Shown here: one piece after another, positions 1 to 8,670 of the stretch | How positions within the stretch are numbered: the first letter of the stretch is position 1 | Layout of the letters: every line of letters starts with the position of its first letter | DNA from: Bacillota bacterium | GTDB lineage: Bacteria; Bacillota; Limnochordia; Darwinibacteriales; DTU012 | Assembly: GCA_012837335.1 (NCBI GenBank) | Contig: DURM01000064.1 | Span: 62,001-126,000, forward strand | Length of the DNA stretch: 64,000 bases | Direction: 5' to 3' | The notes under the pieces: model-generated | Database searches by the model: none | What the model was told of the DNA's origin: nothing | Seen by the model: only the letters and a program-made list of their open reading frames with translations | Made by a program: the position numbers and the translations under genes

Positions 1-411
1 GCCCTTAAGAACGCCGAGTTTGTGCGATACGGCGTAATGCACCGCAATACCTTTGTCAACGCACCGAAGATTTTAGAGCGCACCTATCAGCTGCGTTCCC
101 ATCCGCAGATATTCCTGGCTGGTCAAATTACAGGTGTAGAAGGATATGTGGAAAGTGTTTCATCCGGTCTAACCGCGGGAATCAACGCTGCCCGTTTAGC
201 AAACGGTCAGCCTCCAATTGCGTTTCCCGAAGAAACTATGATCGGAGCGCTGGCGAAGTATATCACCACTGCGGGTGAGGATTTTCAGCCTATGAATGCC
301 AATTTTGGTATTCTGCCGCCGCTTGAAGAAAAAGTTAAAAACAAGCTTGCCCGCAAGCAGGCCTATGCCGACCGCGCTCTGGCCTATTTTACAGAGGGTA
401 GGTTATTTTAA
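1..411 (+). CDS. trmFO: TrmFO, tRNA (uracil-54-C5) methyltransferase, C-terminal part
   Basis: This is the 3' end of a gene that begins before the window; the reading frame is open from base 1. About 136 residues remain. The piece FAGQ-like [13 protein letters not shown] followed by AGINAAR is the C-terminal nucleotide-binding signature of the folate- and FAD-dependent TrmFO (Gid) family, which makes ribothymidine at position 54 of tRNA. It lies directly ahead of xerC, hslV, hslU and codY, as gid does in Bacillus subtilis, and its stop overlaps the xerC start by one base (TAATG), which implies co-transcription. The upstream neighbour would be expected to be topA but is not visible. Confidence 0.93.
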   Translation, partial: ALKNAEFVRYGVMHRNTFVNAPKILERTYQLRSHPQIFLAGQITGVEGYVESVSSGLTAGINAARLANGQPPIAFPEETMIGALAKYITTAGEDFQPMNANFGILPPLEEKVKNKLARKQAYADRALAYFTEGRLF

Positions 412-1295
412 TGGATCAGGTGCTCAGCGATTACTTGCAGTATCTGCGGGTTCAGCGGAATTTGTCTGAGAATACACTCAAGGCGTACGAACGCGATTTG
501 AGTGCGTTTTTGGATTTCGTGACAGAATTCTGGCAGCTCGATTTCAGGGAAGTAGACCGCCATCTGATTCGCGACTATCTGGCTGCACTGCGCCGCAGAG
601 GTTATAAAAGCAGCAGCGCTGCCCAACAGCTGGCGGCACTGCGCAGTTTTTATCAATACTTGACGCAGTTCGGACATATCAAATCTAATCCAACCCTGGC
701 GGTCAAGGTTCCTAAGCAGGAGAAAAGGCTGCCCCAAGTATTAAGCGTGGGCGAAGCCCATGTCCTCTTGGAAAGCATCGACCCATCCACTCCGCTCGGA
801 CTGCGGGATAGGGCGGTTTTTGAGCTGCTGTATGCCGCGGGAATACGCTTGTCAGAGTTAACAGCTTTGGATGTAGATAAAGTTGATCTGAAATTCCAGT
901 ATGTGCGGGTTTTTGGCAAGGGACGCAAGGAGCGGATTGTGCCGATCGGCGAGTATGCTGTGGAGGCTCTTTCCGCTTATCTGAAGGATGGCCGTCCCCA
1001 ATTGGCCAAGCCCGATGAAACTGCTCTCTTTGTCAACTACCGCGGCGAACGCTTAAGCCAGCGGGGTGTTCAATACCTGTTAGATAAGCACATTGAAAAA
1101 ACAGCGATAGCTAAAAATATTTCACCCCACAGTCTGCGCCACAGCTTTGCTACTCATCTGCTGGATGCTGGTGCAGATCTGCGGGTGGTGCAGGAACTGT
1201 TAGGACATGTGAGTCTATCAACGACACAGGTTTATACGCGCATCAGCCAAAGCAAACTTAAGTCCGTGTACAACAAAGCTCACCCTCGCGCATAA
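411..1295 (+). CDS. xerC: Tyrosine recombinase XerC
   Basis: A 294-residue site-specific recombinase of normal Xer length. An N-terminal core-binding SAM-like domain (about 1-90) is followed by the catalytic domain. The full active-site set is visible: R146 (AAGIRLSEL), K170 (FGKGRKER), H240 and R243 ([13 protein letters not shown]), H266 (LLGHVSLS) and nucleophile Y275 (TTQVYT). The position between trmFO and hslV matches codV (xerC) of Bacillus subtilis. It would act with the XerD at 55014-55931 to resolve chromosome dimers at dif. Its place in a conserved housekeeping operon argues against a phage or transposon integrase. Confidence 0.95.
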   Translation: MDQVLSDYLQYLRVQRNLSENTLKAYERDLSAFLDFVTEFWQLDFREVDRHLIRDYLAALRRRGYKSSSAAQQLAALRSFYQYLTQFGHIKSNPTLAVKVPKQEKRLPQVLSVGEAHVLLESIDPSTPLGLRDRAVFELLYAAGIRLSELTALDVDKVDLKFQYVRVFGKGRKERIVPIGEYAVEALSAYLKDGRPQLAKPDETALFVNYRGERLSQRGVQYLLDKHIEKTAIAKNISPHSLRHSFATHLLDAGADLRVVQELLGHVSLSTTQVYTRISQSKLKSVYNKAHPRA

Positions 1296-1323
1296 ATACT
1301 AGATAGTTTAAAGGAGGGTCTAT

Positions 1324-1881
1324 ATGAAACAGATTAGGTCCACAACCATAGCAGCGGTACGCAGAGATGGGAAAATCGCTATGGCTGGCGATGGGCAGGT
1401 AACCTTTGGGGAAAATATGATTATGAAGCATGGGGCCAACAAAATTCGCAAGCTCCACAACAATACGGTCCTAGTTGGATTTGCAGGAGCCGCTGCAGAT
1501 GCCTTTACTTTGTTTGAAAGATTTGAACGCAAATTGGAAGAATACCGGGGTAATCTAGAGCGTGCAGCCGTAGAGCTGGTCAAAGAATGGCGGACCGATC
1601 GGGCAATCCGCAATTTAGAAGCCCTGATTATTGCCGCTAATGCGGAGAAAATGCTTTTAATTTCCGGCTCAGGAGATATCATTGAGCCGGATCAAGACGT
1701 TATGGCCATTGGCTCAGGCGGAGCCTACGCTCTTGCGGCAGCCAAAGCCCTTCTTGCGCACACACAGCTTTCGGCTCGTGAGATCGCTCTGGAAGCATTG
1801 AAAATTGCTGCGGATATCTGCGTATACACTAATGATCAGGTCAACGTGGCAGAATTACCAGATGCAGAAGGGAGGCGGTGA
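1324..1881 (+). CDS. hslV: HslV (ClpQ) peptidase subunit of the HslUV protease
   Basis: Proteasome-like N-terminal-nucleophile peptidase of 185 residues. The TTIAAVRR start of the mature chain, [27 protein letters not shown] and [11 protein letters not shown] match HslV along its whole length. The first catalytic threonine would be Thr7, so six residues (MKQIRS) must be removed first. Bacillus CodW instead carries serine right after Met and is reported to work as an N-terminal serine protease, so this protein looks like the ordinary threonine type. The start is ATG 1324 after AAAGGAGGG. HslV rings dock on the HslU encoded next, with the genes touching at the stop codon. Confidence 0.96.
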   Translation: MKQIRSTTIAAVRRDGKIAMAGDGQVTFGENMIMKHGANKIRKLHNNTVLVGFAGAAADAFTLFERFERKLEEYRGNLERAAVELVKEWRTDRAIRNLEALIIAANAEKMLLISGSGDIIEPDQDVMAIGSGGAYALAAAKALLAHTQLSAREIALEALKIAADICVYTNDQVNVAELPDAEGRR

Positions 1882-1883
1882 GA

Positions 1884-3275
1884 GTGGAACTTACTCCAAA
1901 AGAAATAGTAGCCGAACTTGACAAGTACATCGTGGGACAGCAATCAGCCAAAAAGGCGGTAGCAATCGCACTGCGCAACCGCTACCGCCGCAGCAAGTTG
2001 CCGCTGGAGATTCGGGATGAAGTAATGCCGAAAAATATTCTAATGATCGGACCGACGGGTGTCGGAAAAACTGAGATCGCCAGGAGATTGGCCAAACTCG
2101 CCAACGCGCCTTTTATCAAGGTGGAAGCGACCAAGTTTACCGAAGTCGGCTATGTCGGCCGTGACGTGGAATCAATCATCCGGGACTTAGTTGACTCAGC
2201 AGTTCGCATGGTGAAAGCTGAGCGGATTAAAGCGGTTGAAGAAAAAGCAATGCGGGCTGCCGATGAGCGGATCTTAGATATCCTGGTACCACGGCCCGGC
2301 GGCAAAAAGCAGGCTAATCCTTTTGGAATAATGTTTGGATTTGGCAGTACAGCTCAAACAGAAACTAAACCCGAACCGTCAGAAGTGACATCCGAGGAAC
2401 TCAACGCTGAAAGAGAACGCTATCGCAAACTGCTAGAACTGGGCGAATTAGAGAATAATATCATTGAAATCGAAGTTGAGGATCAAGCCCCTCAGCTTTT
2501 CGAAGTTTTCGCTGGCACAGGTATGGAAGATGTCAGTTCATCGCTTCAGGATGCATTAGGTGGACTGATGCCGAAACGGACCCGCAAACGCCGCACCACG
2601 ATCAGGGAAGCGAGGAAAATTTTGACTCAAGAAGAAGCTGACAAGCTGATTGACATGGATTCGATTACCTCCGAAGCTGTTGAGCGGTGCGAGCAGTCTG
2701 GAATTGTTTTCCTTGATGAGATCGATAAAATCGCAGGCAAATTCCAGTCCGGACCTGATGTTTCTCGGGAAGGTGTGCAGAGAGATATACTGCCTATCGT
2801 TGAAGGCAGTACAGTCATGACTAAATATGGCCCTGTGAAAACCGATCATATTCTCTTTATTGCTGCGGGGGCATTTCACACCGCAAAACCATCTGACCTC
2901 ATTCCTGAGCTCCAGGGACGTTTTCCGATCAGAGTAGAATTATCCAGTCTGAAACGGGAAGACTTTAAACGAATCTTAACTGAGCCAAAAAATGCATTAA
3001 TTAAACAATACTGTGAGTTAATGAAAACAGAGAATATCAAAGTCGAGTTTACCCCCGATGGAATCGACGCAATTGCCGCTATCGCAGAGGAAGTTAACCA
3101 GAATACAGAAGATATCGGAGCACGCAGGCTTCACACCGTTTTAGAGCGCCTGCTGGAAAACTTGATGTTTGAAGCTGATCAAGAAGAAATGCATGTTGCC
3201 ATAAACAGAGCTTATGTTGAAAAAGAGTTAAGTTCAATCGTCGCTGATCGCGATTTAAGCAGGTATATTTTATAG
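1884..3275 (+). CDS. hslU: HslU (ClpY) ATPase subunit of the HslUV protease
   Basis: AAA+ unfoldase of about 463 residues that feeds substrates to HslV. Walker A GPTGVGKT is near residue 56, the pore loop GYVGRDVE near 89, Walker B FLDEID near 276, and the sensor/arginine part [14 protein letters not shown] lies in the C-terminal domain. The stretch between about 110 and 240 is the inserted I-domain that recognises substrates. I chose GTG 1884 because GGAGG at 1871-1875 gives 8-base spacing; a GTG at 1878 is also in frame but sits too close to that site. The C-terminus DLSRYIL is the conserved tail that opens HslV. Confidence 0.95.
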   Translation: MELTPKEIVAELDKYIVGQQSAKKAVAIALRNRYRRSKLPLEIRDEVMPKNILMIGPTGVGKTEIARRLAKLANAPFIKVEATKFTEVGYVGRDVESIIRDLVDSAVRMVKAERIKAVEEKAMRAADERILDILVPRPGGKKQANPFGIMFGFGSTAQTETKPEPSEVTSEELNAERERYRKLLELGELENNIIEIEVEDQAPQLFEVFAGTGMEDVSSSLQDALGGLMPKRTRKRRTTIREARKILTQEEADKLIDMDSITSEAVERCEQSGIVFLDEIDKIAGKFQSGPDVSREGVQRDILPIVEGSTVMTKYGPVKTDHILFIAAGAFHTAKPSDLIPELQGRFPIRVELSSLKREDFKRILTEPKNALIKQYCELMKTENIKVEFTPDGIDAIAAIAEEVNQNTEDIGARRLHTVLERLLENLMFEADQEEMHVAINRAYVEKELSSIVADRDLSRYIL

Positions 3276-3311
3276 CAGGATATTACTTACGAATTGGAGG
3301 CATTTAGAGAT

Positions 3312-4094
3312 ATGAAAACATTATTGGAAAAGACTAGACGAATCAATCGAACAATCCAACAATCCGTTGGATACCAAGTAGATTTTAATGAAATGGCTAA
3401 GTTAGTTTCCGAAGTGATGGAAGCGACAGTCTATGTATTCAGCAGAAAAGGCAAACTTTTGGGATCTGCGGTCCATGCAGCATTCGGGACCAGTGTAATG
3501 GAGGATGAAGTTTTAACCCAGGGCAGCTTATCTGCTGACTTTAACCAGGAGCTTTTAAAAATCGATATTACCAGCGCCAACCAAAAAGGGTCAGACCAAA
3601 CAATCTACAACCCGGATGTAGTCAGTCCCTTTGCTGACAAAAACATCACTATCGTACCTTTAGCAGGTGGGGGAGAGCGGCTTGGCACTCTGATTATCGC
3701 CAAAACCGATCAGGAGTTTACCGACGCTGACTTGATTTTAGCGGAGTACGCTGCCACCGTAGTCGGCATGGAAATTGTCAGATCCAGATCTGACAAGCTT
3801 GACGATGAGGTCCGCAAAAAAGCAGCCTGTCAAATTGCCATCAGCACGCTCTCATTTTCAGAGCAGGAAGCAGTTGAGCACATCTTTGACGAACTTGATG
3901 GTGAAGAAGGTCTGCTGGTTGCCAGTAAAATCGCGGACAGTGTGGGCATTACCCGCTCCGTAATCGTTAATGCGCTGCGGAAACTAGAGAGCGCCGGTGT
4001 AATTGAGTCCCGCTCTCTGGGTATGAAAGGTACTTACATTCGTGTCCTGAACGATTTTTTCTTAGAAGAACTGGCCAAGCACCGCACCCGCTGA
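3312..4094 (+). CDS. codY: CodY, GTP- and branched-chain-amino-acid-sensing global repressor
   Basis: About 260 residues, the family norm. The N-terminal GAF-type ligand domain contains IVPLAGGGERLGTLI and LAEYAATVVGMEI, and the C-terminal winged helix (about 200-245) contains VGITRSVIVNALRKLESAG and SLGMKGTYI, almost as in Bacillus. CodY represses nutrient-acquisition, motility and sporulation genes when GTP and isoleucine/valine are plentiful. The start is ATG 3312, eleven bases after GGAGG; an upstream in-frame TTG at 3294 overlaps that ribosome site and is not favoured. It is the last gene of the trmFO-xerC-hslVU-codY unit, and a terminator follows. Confidence 0.97.
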   Translation: MKTLLEKTRRINRTIQQSVGYQVDFNEMAKLVSEVMEATVYVFSRKGKLLGSAVHAAFGTSVMEDEVLTQGSLSADFNQELLKIDITSANQKGSDQTIYNPDVVSPFADKNITIVPLAGGGERLGTLIIAKTDQEFTDADLILAEYAATVVGMEIVRSRSDKLDDEVRKKAACQIAISTLSFSEQEAVEHIFDELDGEEGLLVASKIADSVGITRSVIVNALRKLESAGVIESRSLGMKGTYIRVLNDFFLEELAKHRTR

Positions 4095-4122
4095 GTCGTT
4101 AAATAGAGAGCATTTTCGAGAT

Positions 4123-4155
4123 GAGCAGTCAAATTGGGACTGCTCTATTTTATTT
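4123..4155 (+). terminator. Intrinsic terminator after codY
   Basis: A perfect 8-base stem, GAGCAGTC (4123-4130) and GACTGCTC (4138-4145), with a 7-base loop, is followed by a T-rich tail TATTTTATTT. It separates the codY operon from the flagellar operon. The remaining bases up to flgB (4156-4247) must hold the flagellar promoter if the stop is efficient, but I could not pick a convincing sigma-A or sigma-D promoter by eye. Confidence 0.8.
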
Positions 4156-4247
4156 CCTATGAAATCTTCGTGTTTTGGAGGATTCTTACAGCAAATTGTA
4201 GAAATGTATGCCATAAATAAGCAAAAGTTATGTTGGAGGGTATGGCT

Positions 4248-4625
4248 ATGTTTAAATTGGTCGATTTGATGTCCCAGGGGCTTGACGCAGCCAACCTGCG
4301 CCATAAGGTGCTGAGCAACAACCTTGCCAACGCCAACACACCAAATTTTCGCCGCTCTGATGTAGATTTTTCTGCTATTTTCCAGCAGACAACCACAATT
4401 CCTATCACCACAACTCACAAAAGCCATTTACCCAGTATCCGCAAACGCGGTTCCATCCAGATAGTTCAAGATCGCACCACCTCGATGCGCAATGATGGCA
4501 GCAATGTCGATATGGATCGGGAAATGGTACTTATACTTGAAAATCAACTGCATTACCAAGCCATGACTGATGTAATAACGCGCCGGCTCAGCTTACTGCG
4601 TTCAGTAATTGGAGAAGGGAGATAA
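4248..4625 (+). CDS. flgB: FlgB, proximal rod protein
   Basis: About 125 residues. The N-terminal rod/hook signature (LSNNLANANTPNFRRSDVDF) and the C-terminal part (DMDREMVLILENQLHYQAMTD) are those of FlgB. FlgB forms the membrane-proximal rod with FlgC on the FliE/FliF base. ATG 4248 is preferred because GGAGGG at 4235-4240 is 7 bases ahead; ATGs at 4230 and 4242 are in frame but lie before or against this site. It is the first gene of the flagellar operon, as in Bacillus subtilis. Confidence 0.94.
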   Translation: MFKLVDLMSQGLDAANLRHKVLSNNLANANTPNFRRSDVDFSAIFQQTTTIPITTTHKSHLPSIRKRGSIQIVQDRTTSMRNDGSNVDMDREMVLILENQLHYQAMTDVITRRLSLLRSVIGEGR

Positions 4626-4630
4626 GCTCA

Positions 4631-5056
4631 ATGGGTATGTTTGATTCTTTTCGAATCAGCGGTTCCGGATTAACTGCCGAACGGGTGCGGATGGATACTA
4701 TTGCCAATAATCTGGCCAATGCCAACACTACCAGAACTGAAGATGGGGGTCCGTATCGGAGACAGATGGCAGTTTTCGAAGCGGTTCAAACTGACAGCCG
4801 CAAAGGACAAGCTAAAAAAGTGGGCCATGGAGTGAGGGTAGTGGGTATTGTTGATGATCCTTCTCCTCCTCGGTTAGTTTATGATCCGCAGCATCCCGAT
4901 GCAAACGCCGATGGATATGTGGAAATGCCCAATATCAATGTTGTCACGGAAATGGTAGATTTAATCAGCGCAACCCGGGCATATGAAGCAAACATTACCG
5001 CAATCAACGCAGCTAAATCAATGGCATTGAAAGCGTTGGACATAGGACGCGGATAG
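4631..5056 (+). CDS. flgC: FlgC, proximal rod protein
   Basis: A 141-residue rod protein. The N-terminus has the shared axial-protein motif IANNLANANTTRTEDGGPYRR and the C-terminus has MPNINVVTEMVDLISATRAYEANITA, the coiled-coil signature of FlgC. It stacks on FlgB in the proximal rod and is exported by the flagellar type III system encoded downstream. It starts five bases after flgB, with GGGAGA as the ribosome site. Confidence 0.96.
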   Translation: MGMFDSFRISGSGLTAERVRMDTIANNLANANTTRTEDGGPYRRQMAVFEAVQTDSRKGQAKKVGHGVRVVGIVDDPSPPRLVYDPQHPDANADGYVEMPNINVVTEMVDLISATRAYEANITAINAAKSMALKALDIGRG

Positions 5057-5069
5057 GAGCGATGAATAG

Positions 5070-5360
5070 ATGAAGATTCATGGTGAGATAGCGAGTATTA
5101 ATCAGCATCAGCTGCCTCGTTCTGGGAATGAGGTTAGGAATCAGACAGATTTCAGCGACCTGCTGAAATCCGCGCTGTCATCCGTAAATGATCACATCTG
5201 GCAGGCTGACGAAGCCGCTGTTATGCTGGCTTCAGGCCAGATGGAGATTCATGACGCGCTTATTATAGCTGAGAAGGCGAATCTTGCGCTGCAGCTGACT
5301 ATGGCAATCAGAAACAAAATAATCGAAGCATATCAAGAAATAATGCGGATGCAAGTTTAG
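5070..5360 (+). CDS. fliE: FliE, hook-basal body adaptor
   Basis: A small 96-residue protein with the FliE pattern: DFSDLLKSALSSVN near residue 28, then QADEAAVMLASGQMEIHDAL and a C-terminal helix LALQLTMAIRNKIIEAYQEIMRMQV-like end. FliE joins the MS ring (FliF) to the rod and is the first export substrate. It lies between flgC and fliF as in all Bacillota operons. The start follows AGGAG with ten bases of spacing. Confidence 0.94.
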   Translation: MKIHGEIASINQHQLPRSGNEVRNQTDFSDLLKSALSSVNDHIWQADEAAVMLASGQMEIHDALIIAEKANLALQLTMAIRNKIIEAYQEIMRMQV

Positions 5361-5379
5361 GTAGATTAAGGAGAATAAA

Positions 5380-6891
5380 ATGGAGACACTAATATCTTCG
5401 TTAAAAAACACTTGGAACAATCTATCTCTGCCTACCAGAATAGCCGGTGGCGTAATCGTTTTGGCTGCTTTTATATCCTTGATTCTAATAGCAGTGCTGT
5501 CCGGACCGGATTATCAACCCCTGTATACCGGCTTGTCCCTGTCCGATGCTGCCGAAATAACAAGTACCCTAGCAGAGAACGGAATTGATTACAGTCTCAG
5601 CGACAACGGCAGTACCATTCTGGTCCCATCTGATTTAGTCTATCAGACTCGAATCACCTTAGCAGCCAAAGGACTGCCGAGCGGTGGAGTTGTCGGATTT
5701 GAAACATTTAACACCACTCGACTGGGTGAAACAGAAGCGGATCGACAGCTGCGCTATCGTGTCGCCTTAGAAGGAGAGCTTACGCGCACGATCCGTTCTT
5801 TAGATGAAATTGAGGATGCGCGAGTCCATTTAGTAATTCCGCCCAGCAGCTTATTTGTTCGCGATACACAACCTTCGACAGCCTCAGTATTACTGCGTTT
5901 AAAACCAGGAACATCCCTCTCTCAACAGCAGATTCGTGGTATTGCTCATTTGCTGGCAACCAGTGTTGAACGGCTGGCTCCCGAAAACATCACCATTGTT
6001 GATACCCGCGGTAATGTTCTTAATGACTTTTCCAGTGCAAATGGAATTAATAGCAGCGCTGTCAGCCAGCGTCTGGAAATGAAATCCGCTTACGAGCAGC
6101 AGCTAGCGGCTAATATCCGGGCAATGCTGGAGCGGGTTTACGGTTACGGCAAAGTAGTGGCCCTGGTTAGTGTGGATTTTGATTTTGATGTTATTGAGCA
6201 GTATCAGGAGATTTATTCTGCTCCCACTCGCGATGGCGGTTTAATTCGCAGTGAACAGCGATTCAATGAGTATTACTTTGATGATCTGCTTGCCTCGGGA
6301 GTTCCCGGGGTTGAGACTAATATCCCCGGCTATGTCCAAGTCGATCCTGAGCAGGGCGGGGTTATGCGGCTGGAGTCAATCATTAACTATGAGCTCAACC
6401 GCACTGAAATCCACCAATCAACGCCTGCCGGAAGCATAAGAAATATGAGTGTTTCCATTTGGATCGATGGTGAGCTGTCTCAAGCAGATATAGATGCGAT
6501 TGAAGCATCGGTGGCAGGAGCCTTAGGAATGAAAACAGACCGGGGTGACTATGTCTCGGTGGCCGCAGTGCCGTTTCAGTCTGATTTCAGTTTTGTCTCC
6601 AGCGAGGAAGTTATTGCTTTGAGCAGCGAGTCATCTTGGCTGTATCTAGTGATTATTGGCGTATTGGTGGCGTTTTTGGTAATTGTGATCTTGCGTCAAA
6701 TCCGAATTCAAAAATCTCAAAGCCAACTAGAGCAGGGCATCGAGATTGCTGCTGCTGTTGATGAACCAGACGAGGAACTCTCGTTGGAAGAAAAAGAAAA
6801 AGTCGATGTAATGCGGCGTTTGCGGCAGTATTCCAACGAACGTCCAAAAGAGTTTGCTCAGATGATCAGAAGTTGGCTGTTAGATGATTAA
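5380..6891 (+). CDS. fliF: FliF, flagellar MS-ring protein
   Basis: A 503-residue membrane ring protein. There is a first membrane segment at about residues 20-42, ring-building motifs after it (PLYTGLSLSDAAEI, DRQLRYRVALEGELTRTI, ARVHLVIPP), a second membrane segment at about 425-445, and a short cytoplasmic tail ending in PKEFAQMIRSWLLDD. That tail is the FliG-binding peptide. FliF is the base on which rod, switch and export gate assemble. The start follows AAGGAGAATAAA, 19 bases after fliE. Confidence 0.97.
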   Translation: METLISSLKNTWNNLSLPTRIAGGVIVLAAFISLILIAVLSGPDYQPLYTGLSLSDAAEITSTLAENGIDYSLSDNGSTILVPSDLVYQTRITLAAKGLPSGGVVGFETFNTTRLGETEADRQLRYRVALEGELTRTIRSLDEIEDARVHLVIPPSSLFVRDTQPSTASVLLRLKPGTSLSQQQIRGIAHLLATSVERLAPENITIVDTRGNVLNDFSSANGINSSAVSQRLEMKSAYEQQLAANIRAMLERVYGYGKVVALVSVDFDFDVIEQYQEIYSAPTRDGGLIRSEQRFNEYYFDDLLASGVPGVETNIPGYVQVDPEQGGVMRLESIINYELNRTEIHQSTPAGSIRNMSVSIWIDGELSQADIDAIEASVAGALGMKTDRGDYVSVAAVPFQSDFSFVSSEEVIALSSESSWLYLVIIGVLVAFLVIVILRQIRIQKSQSQLEQGIEIAAAVDEPDEELSLEEKEKVDVMRRLRQYSNERPKEFAQMIRSWLLDD

Positions 6892-6902
6892 GGAGATGTA
6901 CA

Positions 6903-7907
6903 ATGAGAGGAAAATTATCTGGAAGAGAAAAAGCAGCTATCTTACTGATCTCCTTAGGGCCCGAGGCATCTGCAGAGGTCTTTAAGCACTTGTCTGATGA
7001 AGAGATTGAAGATTTGACTCTGCAGATCGCCAGCATGCGCAGAGTAGACCCGGAGATTCGCCAGCGGGTCTTAAGTGAGTTCAGTGAAATGATGCAGGCG
7101 CAGGAATATGTGGAGCAGGGTGGCATTAATTATGCCAAGGAAGTATTGGAAGCGGCCCTTGGTAAAGAGAAAGCGCGTCAAATTATTGAAAGATTGACTG
7201 CTACCCTTCAGGTTCGACCTTTTGATTTTGCCCGTAAGACTGAACCCACGCAAATTTTAAGTTTTATCCAAAATGAGCATCCACAGACAATAGCGCTGGT
7301 ACTGGCTTATTTACGGCCGGAGCAGGCTAGTTTGATTCTATCTGCGCTTCCCCCGGAAAAACAGGTAGACGTGGCTAGAAGGTTAGCCACCCTGGACCGC
7401 ACAACTCCAGAGGTCCTGGAAGATATTGAGAGTACATTAGAACAGCGTTTATCCGCTTACGAGATTCACGATTACACAGCTGCCGGCGGCATTGATGCTG
7501 CAGTTGATATCCTCAATCAGGTTGACCGGGCTACTGAGAAAACCATTATGGAAGCCTTGGAGGAAGATGATCCTGAGCTGGCTGAGGAAATCCGCAAGCG
7601 GATGTTTGTATTTGAAGACATTGTTACCCTGGACGATCGGGCAATTCAGCTGATTATCCGTGAAGTGGATGCGAGAGATTTGGCTTTAGCGCTTAAAACA
7701 GCTTCCGAAGAAGTGGCTGATCGGATTTTCCGCAATATGTCCAAACGCGCAGCCAATCTCCTCAAAGAGGATATCGAGTTTATGGGACCAGTGCGTCTGC
7801 GGGATATCGAAGAAGCCCAAACCCGCGTAGTATCAGTTGTGCGGCGCCTGGAGGATTCGGGAGATTTGATTATCTCGCGCGGTGGGGAGGATGAACTGAT
7901 TGTCTAA
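6903..7907 (+). CDS. fliG: FliG, rotor switch protein
   Basis: A 334-residue switch protein. The N-terminal FliF-binding part (KAAILLISLGPEASAEVFK) is followed by the middle ARM domain containing the EHPQ motif (IQNEHPQTIALVLAYL) and a C-terminal domain with the charged torque helix (IQLIIREVDARDLALALK). In the usual motor FliG is carried on FliM, yet no fliM is present in this operon (see the entry at 16907). The last eight bases overlap the start of fliH. Confidence 0.97.
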   Translation: MRGKLSGREKAAILLISLGPEASAEVFKHLSDEEIEDLTLQIASMRRVDPEIRQRVLSEFSEMMQAQEYVEQGGINYAKEVLEAALGKEKARQIIERLTATLQVRPFDFARKTEPTQILSFIQNEHPQTIALVLAYLRPEQASLILSALPPEKQVDVARRLATLDRTTPEVLEDIESTLEQRLSAYEIHDYTAAGGIDAAVDILNQVDRATEKTIMEALEEDDPELAEEIRKRMFVFEDIVTLDDRAIQLIIREVDARDLALALKTASEEVADRIFRNMSKRAANLLKEDIEFMGPVRLRDIEEAQTRVVSVVRRLEDSGDLIISRGGEDELIV

Positions 7908-8670
7908 GATCATTAAAGCTGCTCAACTGCAGATCTTAGTTCCGGACAAAAGTGACCAAATTTTTCGCCCGGAAGCCGTGATTTCTGCTGACAGCAGTGA
8001 AATGACCCAGCAATCTGAAGGAACAATTCTCCAAGCAGCAAACCTGCTTGACGATGCTAAAAAGAAAGCCGCCGATATTATTGAGATGGCTGAGCAGCAG
8101 GCTGAAGAGATCATTGCGAAAGCTGAAGCGGAGAAGGCTAAACTCGAAAATGAGCTGGATCAGCTGATCCAGCAAGCCCAGCAGGATGGGTACGCCGCTG
8201 GCTACCAGGAAGGGCTGGATGATGCGTACCAAGATGTGAACAAGAAAACCGAACAGTTTTTGGCTGAGTTGGAAGTTATTATCGAGGCTGCAGTCAAAGA
8301 GCGGAGCGCAGCTTTGAACCGGCTGGAAGAAGATTTTCTAAAGCTTGGGGTCCTTGTAGCCGAAAAATTAATCAAGAGGGAAATTGAATCAGACCCTGCT
8401 TGGCTGGTTCCAACCCTTCGCGCTGGTCTGGAACAGCTGACTAATCATGAGTATGTTACAATCCGAGTCAATCCCGATACATATGAGATCCTTGCCGAAT
8501 CAACCTCATTTGCTGATATTTTCAGCGGCAAAATATCCTGGGAAAGCGATCCTGCCCTAGCCAGACAAGACTGTATCATCGAAACAGAATTTGGAGCCGT
8601 GGACGCCAGTCTTGATACCCGCTTTGCGAAACTGAGCGCTGCCCTAAAGGAGCAGATCTATGCTGAATAA
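7900..8670 (+). CDS. fliH: FliH, negative regulator/stator of the export ATPase
   Basis: A 256-residue coiled-coil protein. The middle has a long alanine/glutamate-rich helix (about 50-115) and the C-terminus has the FliH/V-ATPase-E-like part (LEEDFLKLGVLVAEKLIKREI onward). It links the ATPase FliI to the switch and delivers export substrates. The start is TTG 7900 inside the fliG stop region, with GGGGAGG about nine bases ahead. It overlaps fliI by eleven bases, consistent with coupled translation. Confidence 0.9.
   Translation: MSKIIKAAQLQILVPDKSDQIFRPEAVISADSSEMTQQSEGTILQAANLLDDAKKKAADIIEMAEQQAEEIIAKAEAEKAKLENELDQLIQQAQQDGYAAGYQEGLDDAYQDVNKKTEQFLAELEVIIEAAVKERSAALNRLEEDFLKLGVLVAEKLIKREIESDPAWLVPTLRAGLEQLTNHEYVTIRVNPDTYEILAESTSFADIFSGKISWESDPALARQDCIIETEFGAVDASLDTRFAKLSAALKEQIYAE

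Noticed and set aside
408-737. Minus-strand frames such as 408-737, 11573-11890 and 40303-40806
   Set aside because: They lie wholly over well-recognised + strand genes (xerC, fliK, polC) and show no domain pattern of their own.
411-1295. XerC or XerD as phage or mobile-element integrases
   Set aside because: Both have chromosome-resolution type sequence, normal length and the same neighbours as codV and ripX in Bacillus; no other mobile genes or repeats flank them.
4156-4247. Sigma-D or sigma-A promoter for flgB
   Set aside because: No TAAA/GCCGATAA pair and no convincing TTGACA/TATAAT pair at proper spacing could be found by eye.
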